DNA from: Apricaphanius iberus
Lineage: Eukaryota; Chordata; Actinopteri; Cyprinodontiformes; Aphaniidae
Assembly: GCA_028564705.1 (NCBI GenBank)
Contig: JAPXFQ010000204.1
Location: 124,001-188,000, forward strand
Length of the DNA stretch: 64,000 nucleotides
Direction: 5' to 3'
The notes beneath the pieces were generated by a model that ran no database searches, was not told the origin of the DNA, and worked only from the letters and a program-made list of their open reading frames with translations. Shown in pieces: positions 1-12,479 of the stretch. The translations under genes were made by a program, and so were the position numbers. Every line of letters starts with the position of its first letter. The first letter of the stretch is position 1.

Positions 1-390
1 CCTTCAACAGGAAGAAACCTCCAGCAGAACCAGAGCATGGCTCAGTGCGAGCGGTGATCAGCCACAACTGCCTGGGGGTTCGAGAAGACAGGGTAGAGAC
101 ACAGAAAGAAAAAAAGGAACTCATGTAAGATTACTTTTTATGTTAAAGAAAGTAAAAAGTATTTAACAGGACATGGATGACAAACACTAACTGGGAGCAT
201 ATTTTCAGTTGATTCCCCCCATCCAACAAGGCATCCCAGCTGAACAGGATACCATACCAGTTGTAGCTTCTATGGAGAGAAACACAGTGAGAGAAAACAG
301 GGTTAACAGTAAAAAAACAAAACAGCAAATAATGTAATTAGAGTAGTAGAAGAAAAAAAGTAGCAGATAAATGAAAGCTGGTTCCACAGG
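1..390 (-). repeat. L2 LINE 3' UTR fragment
   Basis: Read on the minus strand, the first ~60 bases match the block near the end of the full-length L2 of this window (44890-44935: a GGTTCTGCxGGAGGTTTC core after a GCACTGAGCC stretch). The rest matches the fragment at 32218-32790 over several hundred bases, so both belong to one L2 subfamily that differs from the full-length copy. The fragment runs off the window start, so its 3' end is not visible. No reading frame remains. Confidence 0.75.
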
Positions 391-403
391 AGAGGAGCCT
401 CCC

Positions 404-439
404 ATTCTACTTTCCTAGGAACTACTAGGAAAGTAGAAT
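404..439. repeat. Perfect 15-bp inverted repeat
   Basis: The arms ATTCTACTTTCCTAG and CTAGGAAAGTAGAAT are exactly complementary around a 6-base loop. They sit just past the L2 fragment. No transposon terminus was recognised here. The 340 bases that follow are AT-rich and hold nothing I recognise. Confidence 0.8.
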
Positions 440-779
440 TCTTCTAGTTAATACTTGGAAATCAGTTTATCTTTCTTCTAGACAAAAAAAATGCTACAAT
501 TTCAATAATGGGCACTGATCAATGAGCAATATGCAAAGAAAGGCTTGTCGCTCTATTAAAAGTACAATTATAGTTTAACAAAATGTTTTTTGAAAAAAAA
601 ACAAACAAACAATGTGAGCAAAAAACTCCAACTAAAAAAACATTGAAAAGCTCATATGAGTGTTACAGCCAGTGCCTGTTCTACTCAATAGGCTCTGGTT
701 ACAGCTACATGGAATTAGTCACAGTGTTCTTTAATTTTTGGGGGGGATCAACCTAAACTTCATTGTACTTTCAAAATCT

Positions 780-2640
780 CTTTAAAAACTTTATTGTAGT
801 GTGATGGGCAGAAAAACAGAAGGAGAGAAATCAAGTGGAGCCAATTTTACCCTTGATGAGTAAACAGGATGCTATAATAATTTTTTAGTAGGTCCATTGG
901 TCTTTTTAAGTGATTTTGGTTGTATCTAAAATGACACAAAGGACTAAATGTCTTGTGATGTGGACAGTTACATCTAGCAATGATAAAGAAAGTCAATTTT
1001 AAGTTAATTTGACTCTTCATGTAACCAGGATGTTACAATCAATTTGTGGCAAGTAAAAATGTGCTTTTTAGACATTTTAGCGACATTTCAGAAGATGGAA
1101 AGGCCCTGGTATGCTTTGATGTGTTTAATAACATCAAAAGATAATAATGAAAGTCATTTTAGGTTAATTTAAACCTTCACCTTCTTGTCAACAGGATGTT
1201 ATGATCTAGTTTTCCTTTTTTGAACATTTTAGAGATATTTGAGATATTGCAAAGGGCCCAATGTCATGTGATGAGACTAATAGCATGAACAGATAATAAA
1301 TACTCATTCTTAGTAAAGTCTTAATTGGTAAACAACAGTGTACCATAATAAATGTTTTAGAAAAGGAAAAAGGTCCTTTTGGAAAAAATTTTTGTTATCT
1401 GTGATAATGCAAAATACTTAGTAGGCTGTGATACTTACAATACCATCAGCATGTAACAACATATAAAGTCAATAATGTCATTTTGAGAAATATTGAGACC
1501 TTTGATTGTGTAATACATTTTTGGCAAGTCAAATTGTAATTTTTTGCCTTTTGTGGGTATCTATGATGATGGAAAAGGAGCAGTATGCTGTGACGGTTAC
1601 AATACCATCAGCATGTAATAAATAATGTGTTTTTGAGAAATATTTAACCCTTCGTATGTAACCAGAATACTATAAATTTTTTGCGAGTAAAATGCAAATT
1701 TTATGCTTCTTTTGGGGGTATGAAAAGGACCAGAAGGGTAATGATTACAATATCATCAACAGATAATTAATAAAGCGATTTTGAGAAATATTTTACCCTT
1801 CATATGTAACCAAGAGGCTGTAATAAATTTAAATTGTATTTTTTAGCCTTTTGGGGGTTATTATAATCATGCAAAAGACTCAGTATACTGTGATGGGTAA
1901 AATAACATCAACCTGTAATAAATCAAATCATTTTGATACATATTTAACCCTTCATATGTAACCAGGAGGCTGTAATCAATTTTTGGCAAGGAAAATGGTG
2001 CTTTTCAGCTATTTTGGCAGTTATTATAATTATGCAAAAGACTCTGCATAACACTGTATACTGTGATGGGTAAAATAAAATCAACACGTAATCAAGAAAT
2101 ATTTAACCCTTTATATGGAATCAGGATGCTTTTTTGGCAAGTAACTTTTTTTTGCATGTTTGGGAGTATCTATGGTGATGGAAAAGGACCACAATGCTGT
2201 GATGGTCACACTATCATCAAAATATAATAAATAATGTTATTTTGAGAAATATTTAACCCTTCAAACGAAACCAGGATTCTATAATACATTTTATGACAGG
2301 TAAAATAGTCATTTTCTTGTCCTTTTGGGGGTATGTAATGATGGAAAAGGCACAGTATAAATAATGTCATTTTTAGGTAAATCCATCCCTTCAAGAGTAA
2401 ACATGGAGCTATAACACATTTTTGCCAAGCAATTTGGTAGTGTATGTGATCGTGCAAATGACTGTATGCTGTGATGTCCTTGATTAAGTCAACAAGAAAG
2501 AAACAAAAACATTTTTAGGCATATTTAACCCTTCATAGACAAACAGGATGTTATAGGGAAGTAAAAAAATTGCAATTCTAAGATGTTCTATGTTTTGAAA
2601 TGTACTATTCATGCTTTCATCTTGTCACATTTAAACAAAA
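780..2640. repeat. Degenerate ~150-bp tandem array, about 12 units
   Basis: A landmark close to TATTTAACCCTTCATATGTA followed by ACCAGGATGCTGTAAT recurs at about 846, 1009, 1168, 1320, 1492, 1643, 1791, 1941, 2099, 2250, 2383 and 2520. Spacing is 133-172 bases, mostly 148-163. Between landmarks a second conserved block recurs (GATGGAAAAGGACCAGTATG, then ATCATCAACATGTAATAAAT). Units near 1640-2260 resemble each other most and the edges are more diverged. There is no sustained reading frame. This is an old minisatellite or satellite array. Confidence 0.8.
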
Positions 2641-2643
2641 TAA

Positions 2644-4449
2644 AGTGTTAATTAGACTAGCCGTCTAATAGACGTCTAAAAGACGACTACCTCTATACGC
2701 CACGTCTAATGTAAGACGTTTATATTACCGTTAATGAACATCTCTTTCTAGACGTCTAAAGTTATACGTTTAACAGACGTTTATTTTTATACCAAATTTA
2801 TACATCATCAGATAATATAGAGGTCATTTAGACATCTATTAAATGTATTATAGCCTAATGATATTCTAATAAATCCAGCTTTTACAATCTATTAAATTCA
2901 TCACAACAAACCTATTAAAATTCAATTAAAGTTGTGAAATTGAATGTTAAATCAGGTTCCCTAAAACTATCTTTTAGAATAACAATGATGTTTTAAAACG
3001 GTTTCAGTAACACTATACTTATTTTACAACTGGATATAAATACATCTCTTAAGCTTAACATTGACCAACCTATCCTACTGTAATGTAAATCAAAACATTT
3101 TTCAAACATCCAACCATCAGAAACATATGAATGTGTAATATACATGTTGTTAATTTCAACACATTTGTAAACATACATTGCCATAAAAAAAGCACAAATT
3201 CAAATATATAATATCAAAATATTTTATTTTGCTTATTTTATTTAAACAAAGATTGTGGTGACAAATAAGTAGTCTAATGTACAAAATTACTAAAATAAAA
3301 ATGTAGGTATTTTTATGCAAAACATTTACAAAACAAAAATTAGGCCAAAACATTTTCTTTAAATATACAAAAACTCTAGGAAAATTCATCAACCTAAAAC
3401 AAAATGTAAATAAATAAATAAAATACACCAAAGGTGTCCTCTGCCTCTTATAGCCCCCTACAACACTTCGAGCTGGAGCCTGTTTGAGATGTGCAGCCAT
3501 TGCTGAACTGATAATTTACTCCGTAGCCTCTTTTAAAGTTTTCTGAACAGATTCTGCAAACAGCAATAGAATAAATGAATAAATATTTTAAGTGTCACAG
3601 AGATCACAGCGATATTATCCATTAAGACAAAGTACATGGTTTCAAAGGACCATTCGGTTTAATGGCTACTTAATAGCAAGCTAGCAGGTAAGCTATAGCT
3701 AGCCTGCTAGCTATGCTGCAAACGGATAACAAACATTGTAGGACAAAACAACATTTCAGTAACTTTCCTTTGAGCACTCACCTATATGCGACCCTTCATA
3801 TTTGAAGAAACGTTTTCTAACACATAGTGGTCCCAATGAGTAAAATAAATTGGTTCGGAGGACTGCGATATCCTCATATCACCATAAAGACGATTAGACC
3901 GAGCGGAACTTTAAGTGTGTTGCTGCCTCCTAGTGGTGAGGGTCGGGGGTTACCAGTAAAATAACTTATATGTTTGGTCTAAACCAGGTTTTAATGTAGA
4001 CGTTAAATAAACATCTAAATCAAGGCTAAATCTAAACTTTACTCTATATTGATCAATGACAATTCAAATGATTCAAATCCAATATTTTGACATCAGCTGT
4101 GCAACTTAGTTTTTTTTTTTTATCACTGTTCATTCTTTAATGTATTTAATTTAATAATCTAAATTTGGTCTAAAGAGAGACGTTGATACAACGTATAAAT
4201 TTAGACGTCTAAATCGAGTCTAAATATAATCTACATTGTGCATTGATCAATGATGTTAAAAACGTTTTAATCCAGTACTTGGCCGTCATTTACACAACTT
4301 TCAGTTATTTTTTATTTAATAGACCTATTAAATAATAAATGTATTAAATTGTGTTGTCTAGATTCGGGCTAAAATTTAGACCGATTATAGACGGTCTAAT
4401 TTCGGTTTGAATTTAGACGGCACGTCTAATAGACGTCTATTGCTCAGTG
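2644..4449. mobile_element. Non-autonomous DNA transposon with TAGACGTCTA subterminal repeats (EnSpm/CACTA-like)
   Basis: The palindrome TAGACGTCTA occurs exactly at 2669-2678, 2749-2758, 4202-4211 and 4430-4439. Many partial forms (AGACGTTTA, AGACGGTCTAA, ACGTCTAA) cluster within ~150 bases of the left end and ~450 bases of the right end. Read inward from the right, the terminus is CACTGAGCAATAGACGTC. A CACTG terminus with clustered short subterminal repeats is typical of animal EnSpm/CACTA elements. The left terminus is eroded. The interior is AT-rich, shows no transposase, and contains a short ORF (3156-3500, minus) that I do not recognise. Confidence 0.55.
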
Positions 4450-5030
4450 GGATCTCTTCGTTGGAGTTCTAAAATAACCTGCCACTCATGGAAGCGAGTC
4501 ATGAAGAGGGGAATCTCCATTTAGTCCGAGGATCGAACAAGAGAGAGCGAAGTTCCGTTATTCCAGAGATTTAAACAAGGCGCCAGTGCTGTTCCCTCCT
4601 ATTTTGTGCGGATGGTCCACTCACACTGCACGGAACTGCAGCAGGTTTGATGGATTGGCGCTCAGCGGCTTTGAGGAGAGAGAGACGGACAGCCCTCCCA
4701 TTGGTTATTGGAATGCTGGCGTCATATTTCTAGGGCCCTTTGATATCATATACATATGGCTAAGACCCCAACACTGGCATGGTCACCTTCCTGGAAAGGT
4801 TCTCCTCTCACTGAGCAACGGGCTTGGGATGATAGCGGTCACAGTATAGGTGTCATTTTAACCGGGGATGCCAGGGACATGTCCCCAGCAGTATCTGTGA
4901 TTGATGCGTTTGTCCCCACCAAACCCGGTTGCAGAAAGTCTTTACCAGCACTGATCTAACAGTCATTTGTGCTCCCAGCAAAGTTTCCACATCAGTATCT
5001 GAACAGAATATTATTTAATTCACTCCACTT
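4450..5030. other. Unannotated intronic stretch
   Basis: Two short plus-strand ORFs (4586-4849 and 4756-4959) overlap here. Neither resembles a known domain. No repeat termini were seen. Confidence 0.5.
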
Positions 5031-5035
5031 TCTTA

Positions 5036-6160
5036 TGCAGTCATGTTTCTTTCTGCTCATATACTACATTCTTTGTTTGATTTGTCATGTTTTAAAAGAC
5101 TGGTAGTCAGCTACAGGGCAGATTCCTGCAATGTCACTGGTACCCATTTCAAGATGGAAACAATACAGTTATACAGTTCCCTTGTTATAACGCGGTCCAC
5201 CCTTTGCTGCTTCGCTGTTTGGTGGATTGTTTTTAATTTAAATGCTTTCTTTACAGCGTACTAACACACATAGTTGTTTTTTTTGTGCCTCCTAAATGTT
5301 TAGAGGCAATTGTCAATCTCCTCCTGCCATGTTTACCGTGCTTGCCAAATTGATCATGTCTAGTTATGATAATATTCTCCTCCAGAAGTAAAAAACCCCC
5401 ACAAAAAACTGCCCGTAATTATGTTCCTCGCTCGGAAGCGACACCTGCTTCGAGACCTTCAGTGGATAAACTCAACACACCAATATTTATACCCCAAAAT
5501 ACCAGTTAAACCTTTAACCAAATCATCCCCCCCCTAAGTATAATGCAACAGAAAAGGATAGAAGAGCTATAGAACAAGTACCGCAAGGTACTTTCTGAAA
5601 GAGAAATGAAAAAACTAAGTAAAGCATTAATTAGCAGAGCTAAAACGTCGTACCTTTTGCATCAACATTTAGCAAGCCAAATTTAAGCAAAAGGTTTTGT
5701 AGTTTAACGAAAACATTGTACATAGTCTCTACCTAGATTTTTAATTCCTGAATCACTGGAAGGCAAAACTTTGGGAAAATTCCCTCCTGCTCCCTCCACC
5801 AAAACAACATACAGACATTTTCTTCTTTGGAAGTCTTAAACAAAATATAGCAACAACAATATTGTCTCACTCCCAGTCTGCTTGCATTAAATAAACTTCC
5901 TCCCGGAGTCGTGAAATTCAATTTGTTTTTTCCCCACCTGAAACAACTTTATGCAGATCACCCACGATACCTGCCCTATTGCATGACTGTCAGTTGTAAG
6001 TTAAATTTGAAGTTTCTCCAAACAGAATGGTGTAAGGTTGCAAAAGGAGCATGTTTTATTGTTGTGCATTCTTCTGGTGAACAATAAAACGTGCTCAACA
6101 TGCAACAATTAAAGATGCGATTTTCACCACGTTTATACACTACAGTGCATATTGTAATCA
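5036..6160 (+). repeat. Dispersed repeat, copy 1 (pairs with 16165-16790)
   Basis: Two blocks, about 5036-5180 and 5990-6160, align in the same order with 16165-16285 and 16500-16770. Examples are GTCATGxTTTCTTTCTGC, TGCAATGTxxCxGGTACC and TTTTATTGTTGxGCAT. In copy 1, 6027-6095 also contains a hairpin, because the GTTTTATTGTTG region is repeated in inverted form. No coding capacity. The family is not recognised. Confidence 0.5.
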
Positions 6161-6395
6161 AACATGAAACAGATGAATACTTAGAGGCTATATATTTAAT
6201 AATTTTCCCCAGCGGTCCTCAAACCCCATCTCAAGTTTATAAATATTTAAAAAACAAACTGATGCCCTTGGGTCACAGTCATGAAGAGCTTCAAAGCAGC
6301 AAGGATGCTCCTGTGCACTTCCTCAGATTTCTGCCTTGAGAGAATTCCTTAGATTTCACGCTTGGTTTGCAATCTGACAAGCATTGTCAGTTGTG

Positions 6396-6542
6396 GGTAG
6401 GCTGGGCGATATTTCTAAAAATAAAATCTATGATTTTTATTTTTTATTCAATTTAAAATTTTATTCCGATGTTTGTTTTTATCTCGTAAAACAAAAACAA
6501 TCAAATTAATTCATTAAATACATTTTTTGCCCAGGCCTAGCT
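6396..6542. mobile_element. Short miniature inverted-repeat element
   Basis: Inverted ends TAGGCTGGGCGATAT and TTTTTTGCCCAGGCCTA bound about 145 bases of AT-rich sequence. The GGGCTGGGCGATAT terminus is frequent in teleost non-autonomous DNA elements. Related ends recur near 51000. Confidence 0.55.
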
Positions 6543-6544
6543 GT

Positions 6545-9063
6545 GGGCCTTTCAATCTCTTGAGCAAAAACAGAATTTATGACCAGTCGTCTCCAAATAA
6601 GACATCTCAAGGATGAACAGTGAACACATTATGTGGCTGAACTTAATTAGCACTTTGAGGCAAGGACTGATAATACTTATGAACTTGTTATTCTGTAGTG
6701 TGATGAGAAAATGTATATTAAGAATGATCTGTTCTGTGTATTCTTACATACTGAGAGAACTGTGTGCTATTTCTTCATGATATAATCATAGTCTGATTGT
6801 GGGACACTATAATATTGGGTCAGGTCAAATTAACGGATATTAGGATTCCTACGTCCTGCATTACCATGGAAATGACCCTCGGAGCATTGAGCATCCTGAT
6901 GTGTTATAAGATTGACCCTGTCCTATCAGACAAAGATGCCTGGGAGTCTGCGGTAGCCAGTGAGAAGAAAGGTTTACTGATATGGTGTAGATAATAGTAA
7001 GGTTGTCTGAATATATAAAGTTGTCAGTCAGTTGGTGGGAAGCAGGTTCAGCTGTTGCGAATACTGTTCCTCCTTATGTGATCAAACAAGTCTATTAAAT
7101 AACCTTCATATAATGAAGGAATCTCACTCATTTTTATTTTATGTTTTTCCGACAACAGTAGTATTTTATGCAATATATTTAGACACACAAAAAAAATGTG
7201 TAGACCTTTGAAGGAAATTTGTATTTAATCTATTTTAGAATAAGACTATAATATAAAATGTGTAAAAAAGTGAAGCACTGTAAATATAGATTTGGCATAT
7301 AGTATATCTGTGAATATTCTTAGTATTCTGTGAGGTATCCATATTTATTCACATAACTGTACTTTTCTTCCAAGTTTGCTAAGGCCTGATAAATGGGCCA
7401 AATTTTAGTCTAACCCTTGTAAAAAATGGACAGTGTTAGCAAAATTTTAGGATGTATAAACTGAATGCATGTCATTTAAAGACTATAATATATTACCAAA
7501 TGTACAGGTATGCCATGTTATAAACTGTAAACTATTTTAAAAACATAGACAAAGAATATGACTTCAACCCTGTGAGATTTGGTAAAAAAATTGTTTATAA
7601 CAGAATATCAACACAAAATACCATGTATAAAGGCAGTTTTCAAAGGAATTTTTGTAGTACTGTTTCAAACAGTACTATTAACACAGAACTTTTCGAAGAA
7701 ATAAATAAAATGGATATTGCTTATGTTTTGTCTGTACAACATTTTGGGTTTTGAAGCCAAAGAAGTCCACAGAAAAGCTAAATATGTACTACTTTATAAC
7801 CCCAATTGTGAGAATGGAAACCTCCGTTAGAATTCAGAGCAGCCAATTAAGAGTTAGAAATCATCTTTATGGCAGTCTGTTCAGTTAGCTAGAATAGAAG
7901 AGCACCAAGGCTAAATAACAGTGTAGCAGATGATTATTGTGTACCCTTTGAATGCCACTGTATATAAAATGAATATAAATACCACCAAGTGCAACACACA
8001 CTACCACCATCACCAACAACAGCTTTAAGTTCCTATCAATATCTTCATCTATCTTTTGCTTTTATTCAACTTCATGTGAAATATATATATATTTTTTTAC
8101 ATATTTGTAAAGTTCACCTCACAGACATTTCCACTTCTGTAGTATTCACTCAAAACAAATTGGGTGAAGGTAACCCCAAATTTTGTTCTAACCATTAATG
8201 TGAAGGATCTGAAAGAATTGAGTCGTTGAGAATCAAAGCTGTTTTGCTGTGGAGCAGTCTTTGGATGTAACACCACTTCACTGAAACACTGATCCAGACA
8301 TACTGTATAGTGAGTAAAACAATGTATGTTTTAAACCTCTAGCATGTGGTGTCTGAGGAATGCATTTGTGCCCTGTGAATTGTAATCAAATTAATTAGCC
8401 AATTCCCAAAAGCACCCCTCTGCAATTTATTTTCATACATAAATTGAAAAAAAAAAAAACACTCAATATATCACAGAAATTTCATGGCGATGCATGTACT
8501 GTTCATAAATATACTTCCCTTATTCTTTCAAGTTTCACAACTTTTAATTATATTGATCGAATTTATTCTCTAAATTTTTTTCAACTAAATAATTGTTTTC
8601 TTCACCATCATACTAGAAATATAGTTTTGTAAAATGTAGTATTATGTGTGGGAATCTGCACAATGACATAACACAGCCATCAGAATAGTGTTCATGCAAA
8701 TTACAATCAGTCATGTCTGGGAGCGATTAAATAAAACCGTAATATTTAAGGCCACCAGTGATTTCTTAGCAAGAATGTTCTGAGTCAATCTTAGACGCAA
8801 ATTTGGTCATAAATTAGACATATATAATTTTTAATTCCGATGTTGCTGGTCTTTGTGTTTCGTGTAGAATCTTTCTAGCAAGGCCCTCAAGATGCTCCCA
8901 GGGATCTGTTGATGTTTGTCTATCAATGACTGGACCGCTTCCTGCACCTGTACAACGAAAACAGGGAGAAGGCAACGAATATGTTAAGAAAATGATTTAT
9001 TTAGTGCTATCGCTTAAAAACATTAAAATGCCTTCTAAATTCCCGATGACAGCAAGACACAAT
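6545..9063. other. Unannotated AT-rich intronic stretch
   Basis: Only short ORFs below about 80 codons occur (for example 7989-8198 and 8926-9165), none with a recognisable domain. No clear repeat termini or RNA genes were seen. Confidence 0.5.
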
Positions 9064-10268
9064 GGGCCTTATTTATCAAGATTCCTGATAATGACATCAA
9101 AAACTGCGTGCGGCACTAAAAATGTACGCGAGTGGGTTGTCCTTAATTTGCAGGTGATCTACTAAAATTGCGTGAGGAATTAATTCTTAACAGGCGCAAG
9201 GTGTAGTATTCAAATCAGGAGTTTACGGCCGCTGAGCTGCGCTATGGCTTGAGAGGAGGAATATGTGCATGGATTCATGGTGCATCTTTGGGAAAAAACA
9301 AAAAAAGGGAAAAAAGAAGAGAGACAACATACGTATAAATTCTATGGCTGTTACAGAGTTAATTACTATTAGGCTAGAATGTTATGAATTATGTTTTTCG
9401 TTTGTCAGTAATAAATGTAATGCATGTGGTGTACATGCGCTGCTCTCTGCTCAATGCACACAGCTTTGTGTGTGCATGTCCACAACAAGATCACTAAGAT
9501 GTCCATATTCTAATGTTGAAATGCATCACACGTTATCGTGGCTTCTATTAAATGTCAACTTGCAGTAGGAAAAAGTTTAATCTTGAAAATATGTAATCTT
9601 AAATTTCGGAATTTAATTTCTCATTTGTCATATACAATGCCAATTATCATTGAGGTATTGTACATGATTACTACAGTTTATTGATTGGACCCCAGGAAGG
9701 TTAACCACTACAGAGGAAACTAATGAGGATCCACGAGAATCATAACTCACTCTGCACTCAGTGCGTCTTCACCAGGTGGAGACGCGCGAAGAGCGCAGTG
9801 AGTTATGATGCGTGTTTGGGGGGAAAACAGGTAAATATTTACATAACTGTCAGGTTTTAGGCCATAAGAGTGTTAATTACTATTAGGTTATAGTGTGTGA
9901 ACAACATTTTTCGTTTTTCAATGATAAACTTATGTTGAATGTGGTCACGCAAAGTTAATACATACCTTTCAGAAGTGCTAAGAATAGAATATAGGCGGAA
10001 ACATTTTGATTCTTAGTAAATCACACTGCGCCTGGAACACCACTAATTTCCCTGTTCTCCTCCCAATATTTTGTAACTTCTTACAGAAACACCAATATTG
10101 CATATTCAGATTAGGGAACGTGCTAAATTGATTGCATGATTTTTGCTCCAGGTCTAACAGGCATAATGCTCTCTGCATCATGTTAGTAAATCAGGTATGG
10201 TGAGTTTTTGCGACACTTTGCTGTATGTGCCGGTTTTAACAAGCGCAAACCATTGATAAATCAGGCCC
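9064..10268 (+). mobile_element. Non-autonomous DNA element with GGGCCT...AGGCCC ends (Harbinger-like), copy A
   Basis: The ends GGGCCTTATTTATCAAG and CATTGATAAATCAGGCCC are inverted repeats. The interior holds the segment AACTCACTxxxCTC, GAAGACGC and GTAAATATTTACATAACTGT, which recurs in reverse orientation at 28725-29412. The flanking three bases (AAT and AAA) do not give a clean target duplication. No transposase remains. Assignment to Harbinger/PIF rests only on the terminus type. Confidence 0.55.
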
Positions 10269-10269
10269 A

Positions 10270-10795
10270 AAAAGGTTTTCAATATAACCTAAACATCAGT
10301 AAAAACAAAACAAAAAAAGAATTATACAATTATACGTTATTTTAATTCCCAACACTACCAGTGCTTCCATTAACAGGTGCTTTACGAGTATTTATCTCAT
10401 TTGAGTCAAAATTGTTTACTGTAGACTTATTCAAATCTACCCAATCGTTACACTTCTTTCAGCAGCAGCACTCCAATAACAGAGAAACTAAGCTTTTCCT
10501 CTTCTTTCCCTGCAGCCTCACCTGACCAAAACAATGAGCAGCTGCTGGAAGTTCTAAGCTCTGTTAACATTCTCGTCCATTCAGGAGAAAACAAGCGACC
10601 CTCTTCAGCCGACAATGCTAACACAGCACAACTGTTTGGACGGATTTTCTTTTTGAGGCAACTAGCAGAGAAAAAAAACTAACAAAACAAAATGAGCTAC
10701 TCTAACAATATGACACTGATGTAAGAGAGCAAACTAAAAAGGTCAGTAAAGCTCCTGTATGTGCAAGAGTAAAGTCGGAAACCATCCCAGATTAC
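10270..10795. other. Unannotated stretch between two transposons
   Basis: No ORF of note, repeat terminus or RNA gene is visible. It separates the GGGCC-ended element from the GGGTGCATTCACAC element. Confidence 0.4.
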
Positions 10796-11434
10796 TAAGG
10801 GTGCATTCACACCAGCTCTGTTTAGTTGCTTGAATCAAACTAATTAATTTGCCAAAATAATCCAGTTTGTTTGTGGAGGTGTTAATGCACAATCGAACTG
10901 ATTCGGACCAAAAAAGGTAAACTCAGTTAAACTGAAATGAACTCTGCTGTGATTTGATTACATTATGTGAATGGCAAGGAGACTGGGACCTCAACAAAGG
11001 CGGGAAGCGGACTATTGTGCAGGGCATCCTGGGTAAATACAATCTAAGCAACTGTACATGCTGGATAGATAGATGCTGGATCTTTGTCATACCTTGCTCA
11101 ATATCCGTATAAGCATGGTATATGTGCTGTGAAGTTGTATGCGCCCCTACCTACAGCACACCATATCATATAGAGCCATCTCAGCCGCTTAATGTGAAAA
11201 ACAGCACTGTCCATAGTCCTCCACCTCTTCTCTGTTAATCCTGAGGTGCTGCAGCAGTATAGATCTGGTACATTTCCCAAAACAACAGAGCAATCCTAAA
11301 ACTGCTACAGTCTGCTGCCACTCCATGTTTATTTACATTTTACAGTACTGTTAAGTGTCCTCCACTTCACAAAGAAGTGCAGCGCCACCACCAGAGCTGA
11401 AATTGTAGTACAATCAGATGTTAATGCAGCCTTA
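10796..11434 (+). mobile_element. Inverted-repeat DNA element with TAAGGGTGCATTCACAC end, copy 1
   Basis: The left end TAAGGGTGCATTCACACC and the right end TTAATGCAGCCTTA are imperfect inverted repeats. The left ~400 bases align with 63583-64000: the CTGTTTAGT, GATTCGGACCAAA, CGGACTATTGT and TGGGTAAATACAATCTAA blocks occur in the same order. No transposase is seen. Confidence 0.6.
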
Positions 11435-11507
11435 AGCTAATGCTATCGATTCAAAAATGTGTTTTACAGATGCAGACAGGTGTTTAATGGCATTGTTTTT
11501 TTGCCAC

Positions 11508-12470
11508 TATCAGCACCTGATTATTTACGCTGTAGCAGCAGCTGCAAATCCTATCCTAACACCTGCTTCCAGTTTAATCAGCTGCAACATGGTGGCATAT
11601 GTTTCTCCAAGACTGGATTTAAAAAAAGAACCGTGTAAGCGGTGATATTCGGTTTTTCGCCAGAGACCAGACGCCACTGAATTACTAGAATTGTCACAGG
11701 ACAATTTAACATATTTCCATAAATACATAAAAAAAGGGCTATAAGTACAATGATCAATGAGGACTTACCCAGCTTTGTAGTCGCTTTGAGGATTATGCAA
11801 TTCCTCACAGCTAATACAAATCATGCTGTATCTGCTCGTCTGACCTCCGCTTTTAGCACAAACACGGCTTTCTGATTCAGATCGGCCCAACTCCGCTTTA
11901 ATCAACATTATCTCAGGCCTTCATTCTTTTGAAAGCTGTAAACTTTTTATGTGTGAAAGGTCGGTTTTAGGAATACTGACAAATGTCCCCGGCATATCTA
12001 AAAGGCCCTTTAAATAACTTCTATTTAACCGTCATTTGCGATTTTAAGTTTCTCTCTAAAGTTCTCCCAGTTTTAAAATGTTAAAGTGGTTATGTATCGG
12101 AGATTTTGCCCGCTAACCGTGCTGGAGGTGTTTTTTTGCGTCTCTATAGCCGGCGTAAATTTTGTTTTCTTTCTGCGACCCAATCACTCGCGCATGCGCA
12201 CAAAGACGTCAACAAAGATCCTCCTAACATTAGCATGTGAAGTAACTGCTACATCTATTTGATTGGTTGAAAACCCAAGACCAGCCCATGCTCTATAACC
12301 TATGCCTATAACCGATAGGCTTAAGTAGGCCTACAGTGGTGTCGTTTAGAGTGAAAGCACCTCTCAGATCTTGGGAATTTTGAGATCATGCAAACCTGAT
12401 TTTATTTTCTCTCAAACACTTCAGTACGGCGGAAATCCGGTATAGCGCCGCAGCGCTATCAGACCTGTAT
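11508..12470 (+). repeat. Dispersed repeat segment A (paralogue of 24416-27440)
   Basis: About 950 bases align colinearly with 24416-27440 once the two insertions there are removed. Shared blocks include CTGTAGCAGCAGCTG, TTCGCCxGAGACCAGAC, TTTTAGCACAAACA and TTAGAGTGAAAGC. The sequence TCGTCTGA at 11836-11843 is the unoccupied form of the site where a hAT element inserted in the other copy. No coding capacity; the family is not recognised. Confidence 0.7.
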
Positions 12471-12479
12471 TTAATAATC

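Noticed and set aside
780..2640. Regular repeats considered as a CRISPR array
   Set aside because: Units are ~150 bp, diverged and contiguous, with no short identical repeats and unique spacers, and the context is eukaryotic.
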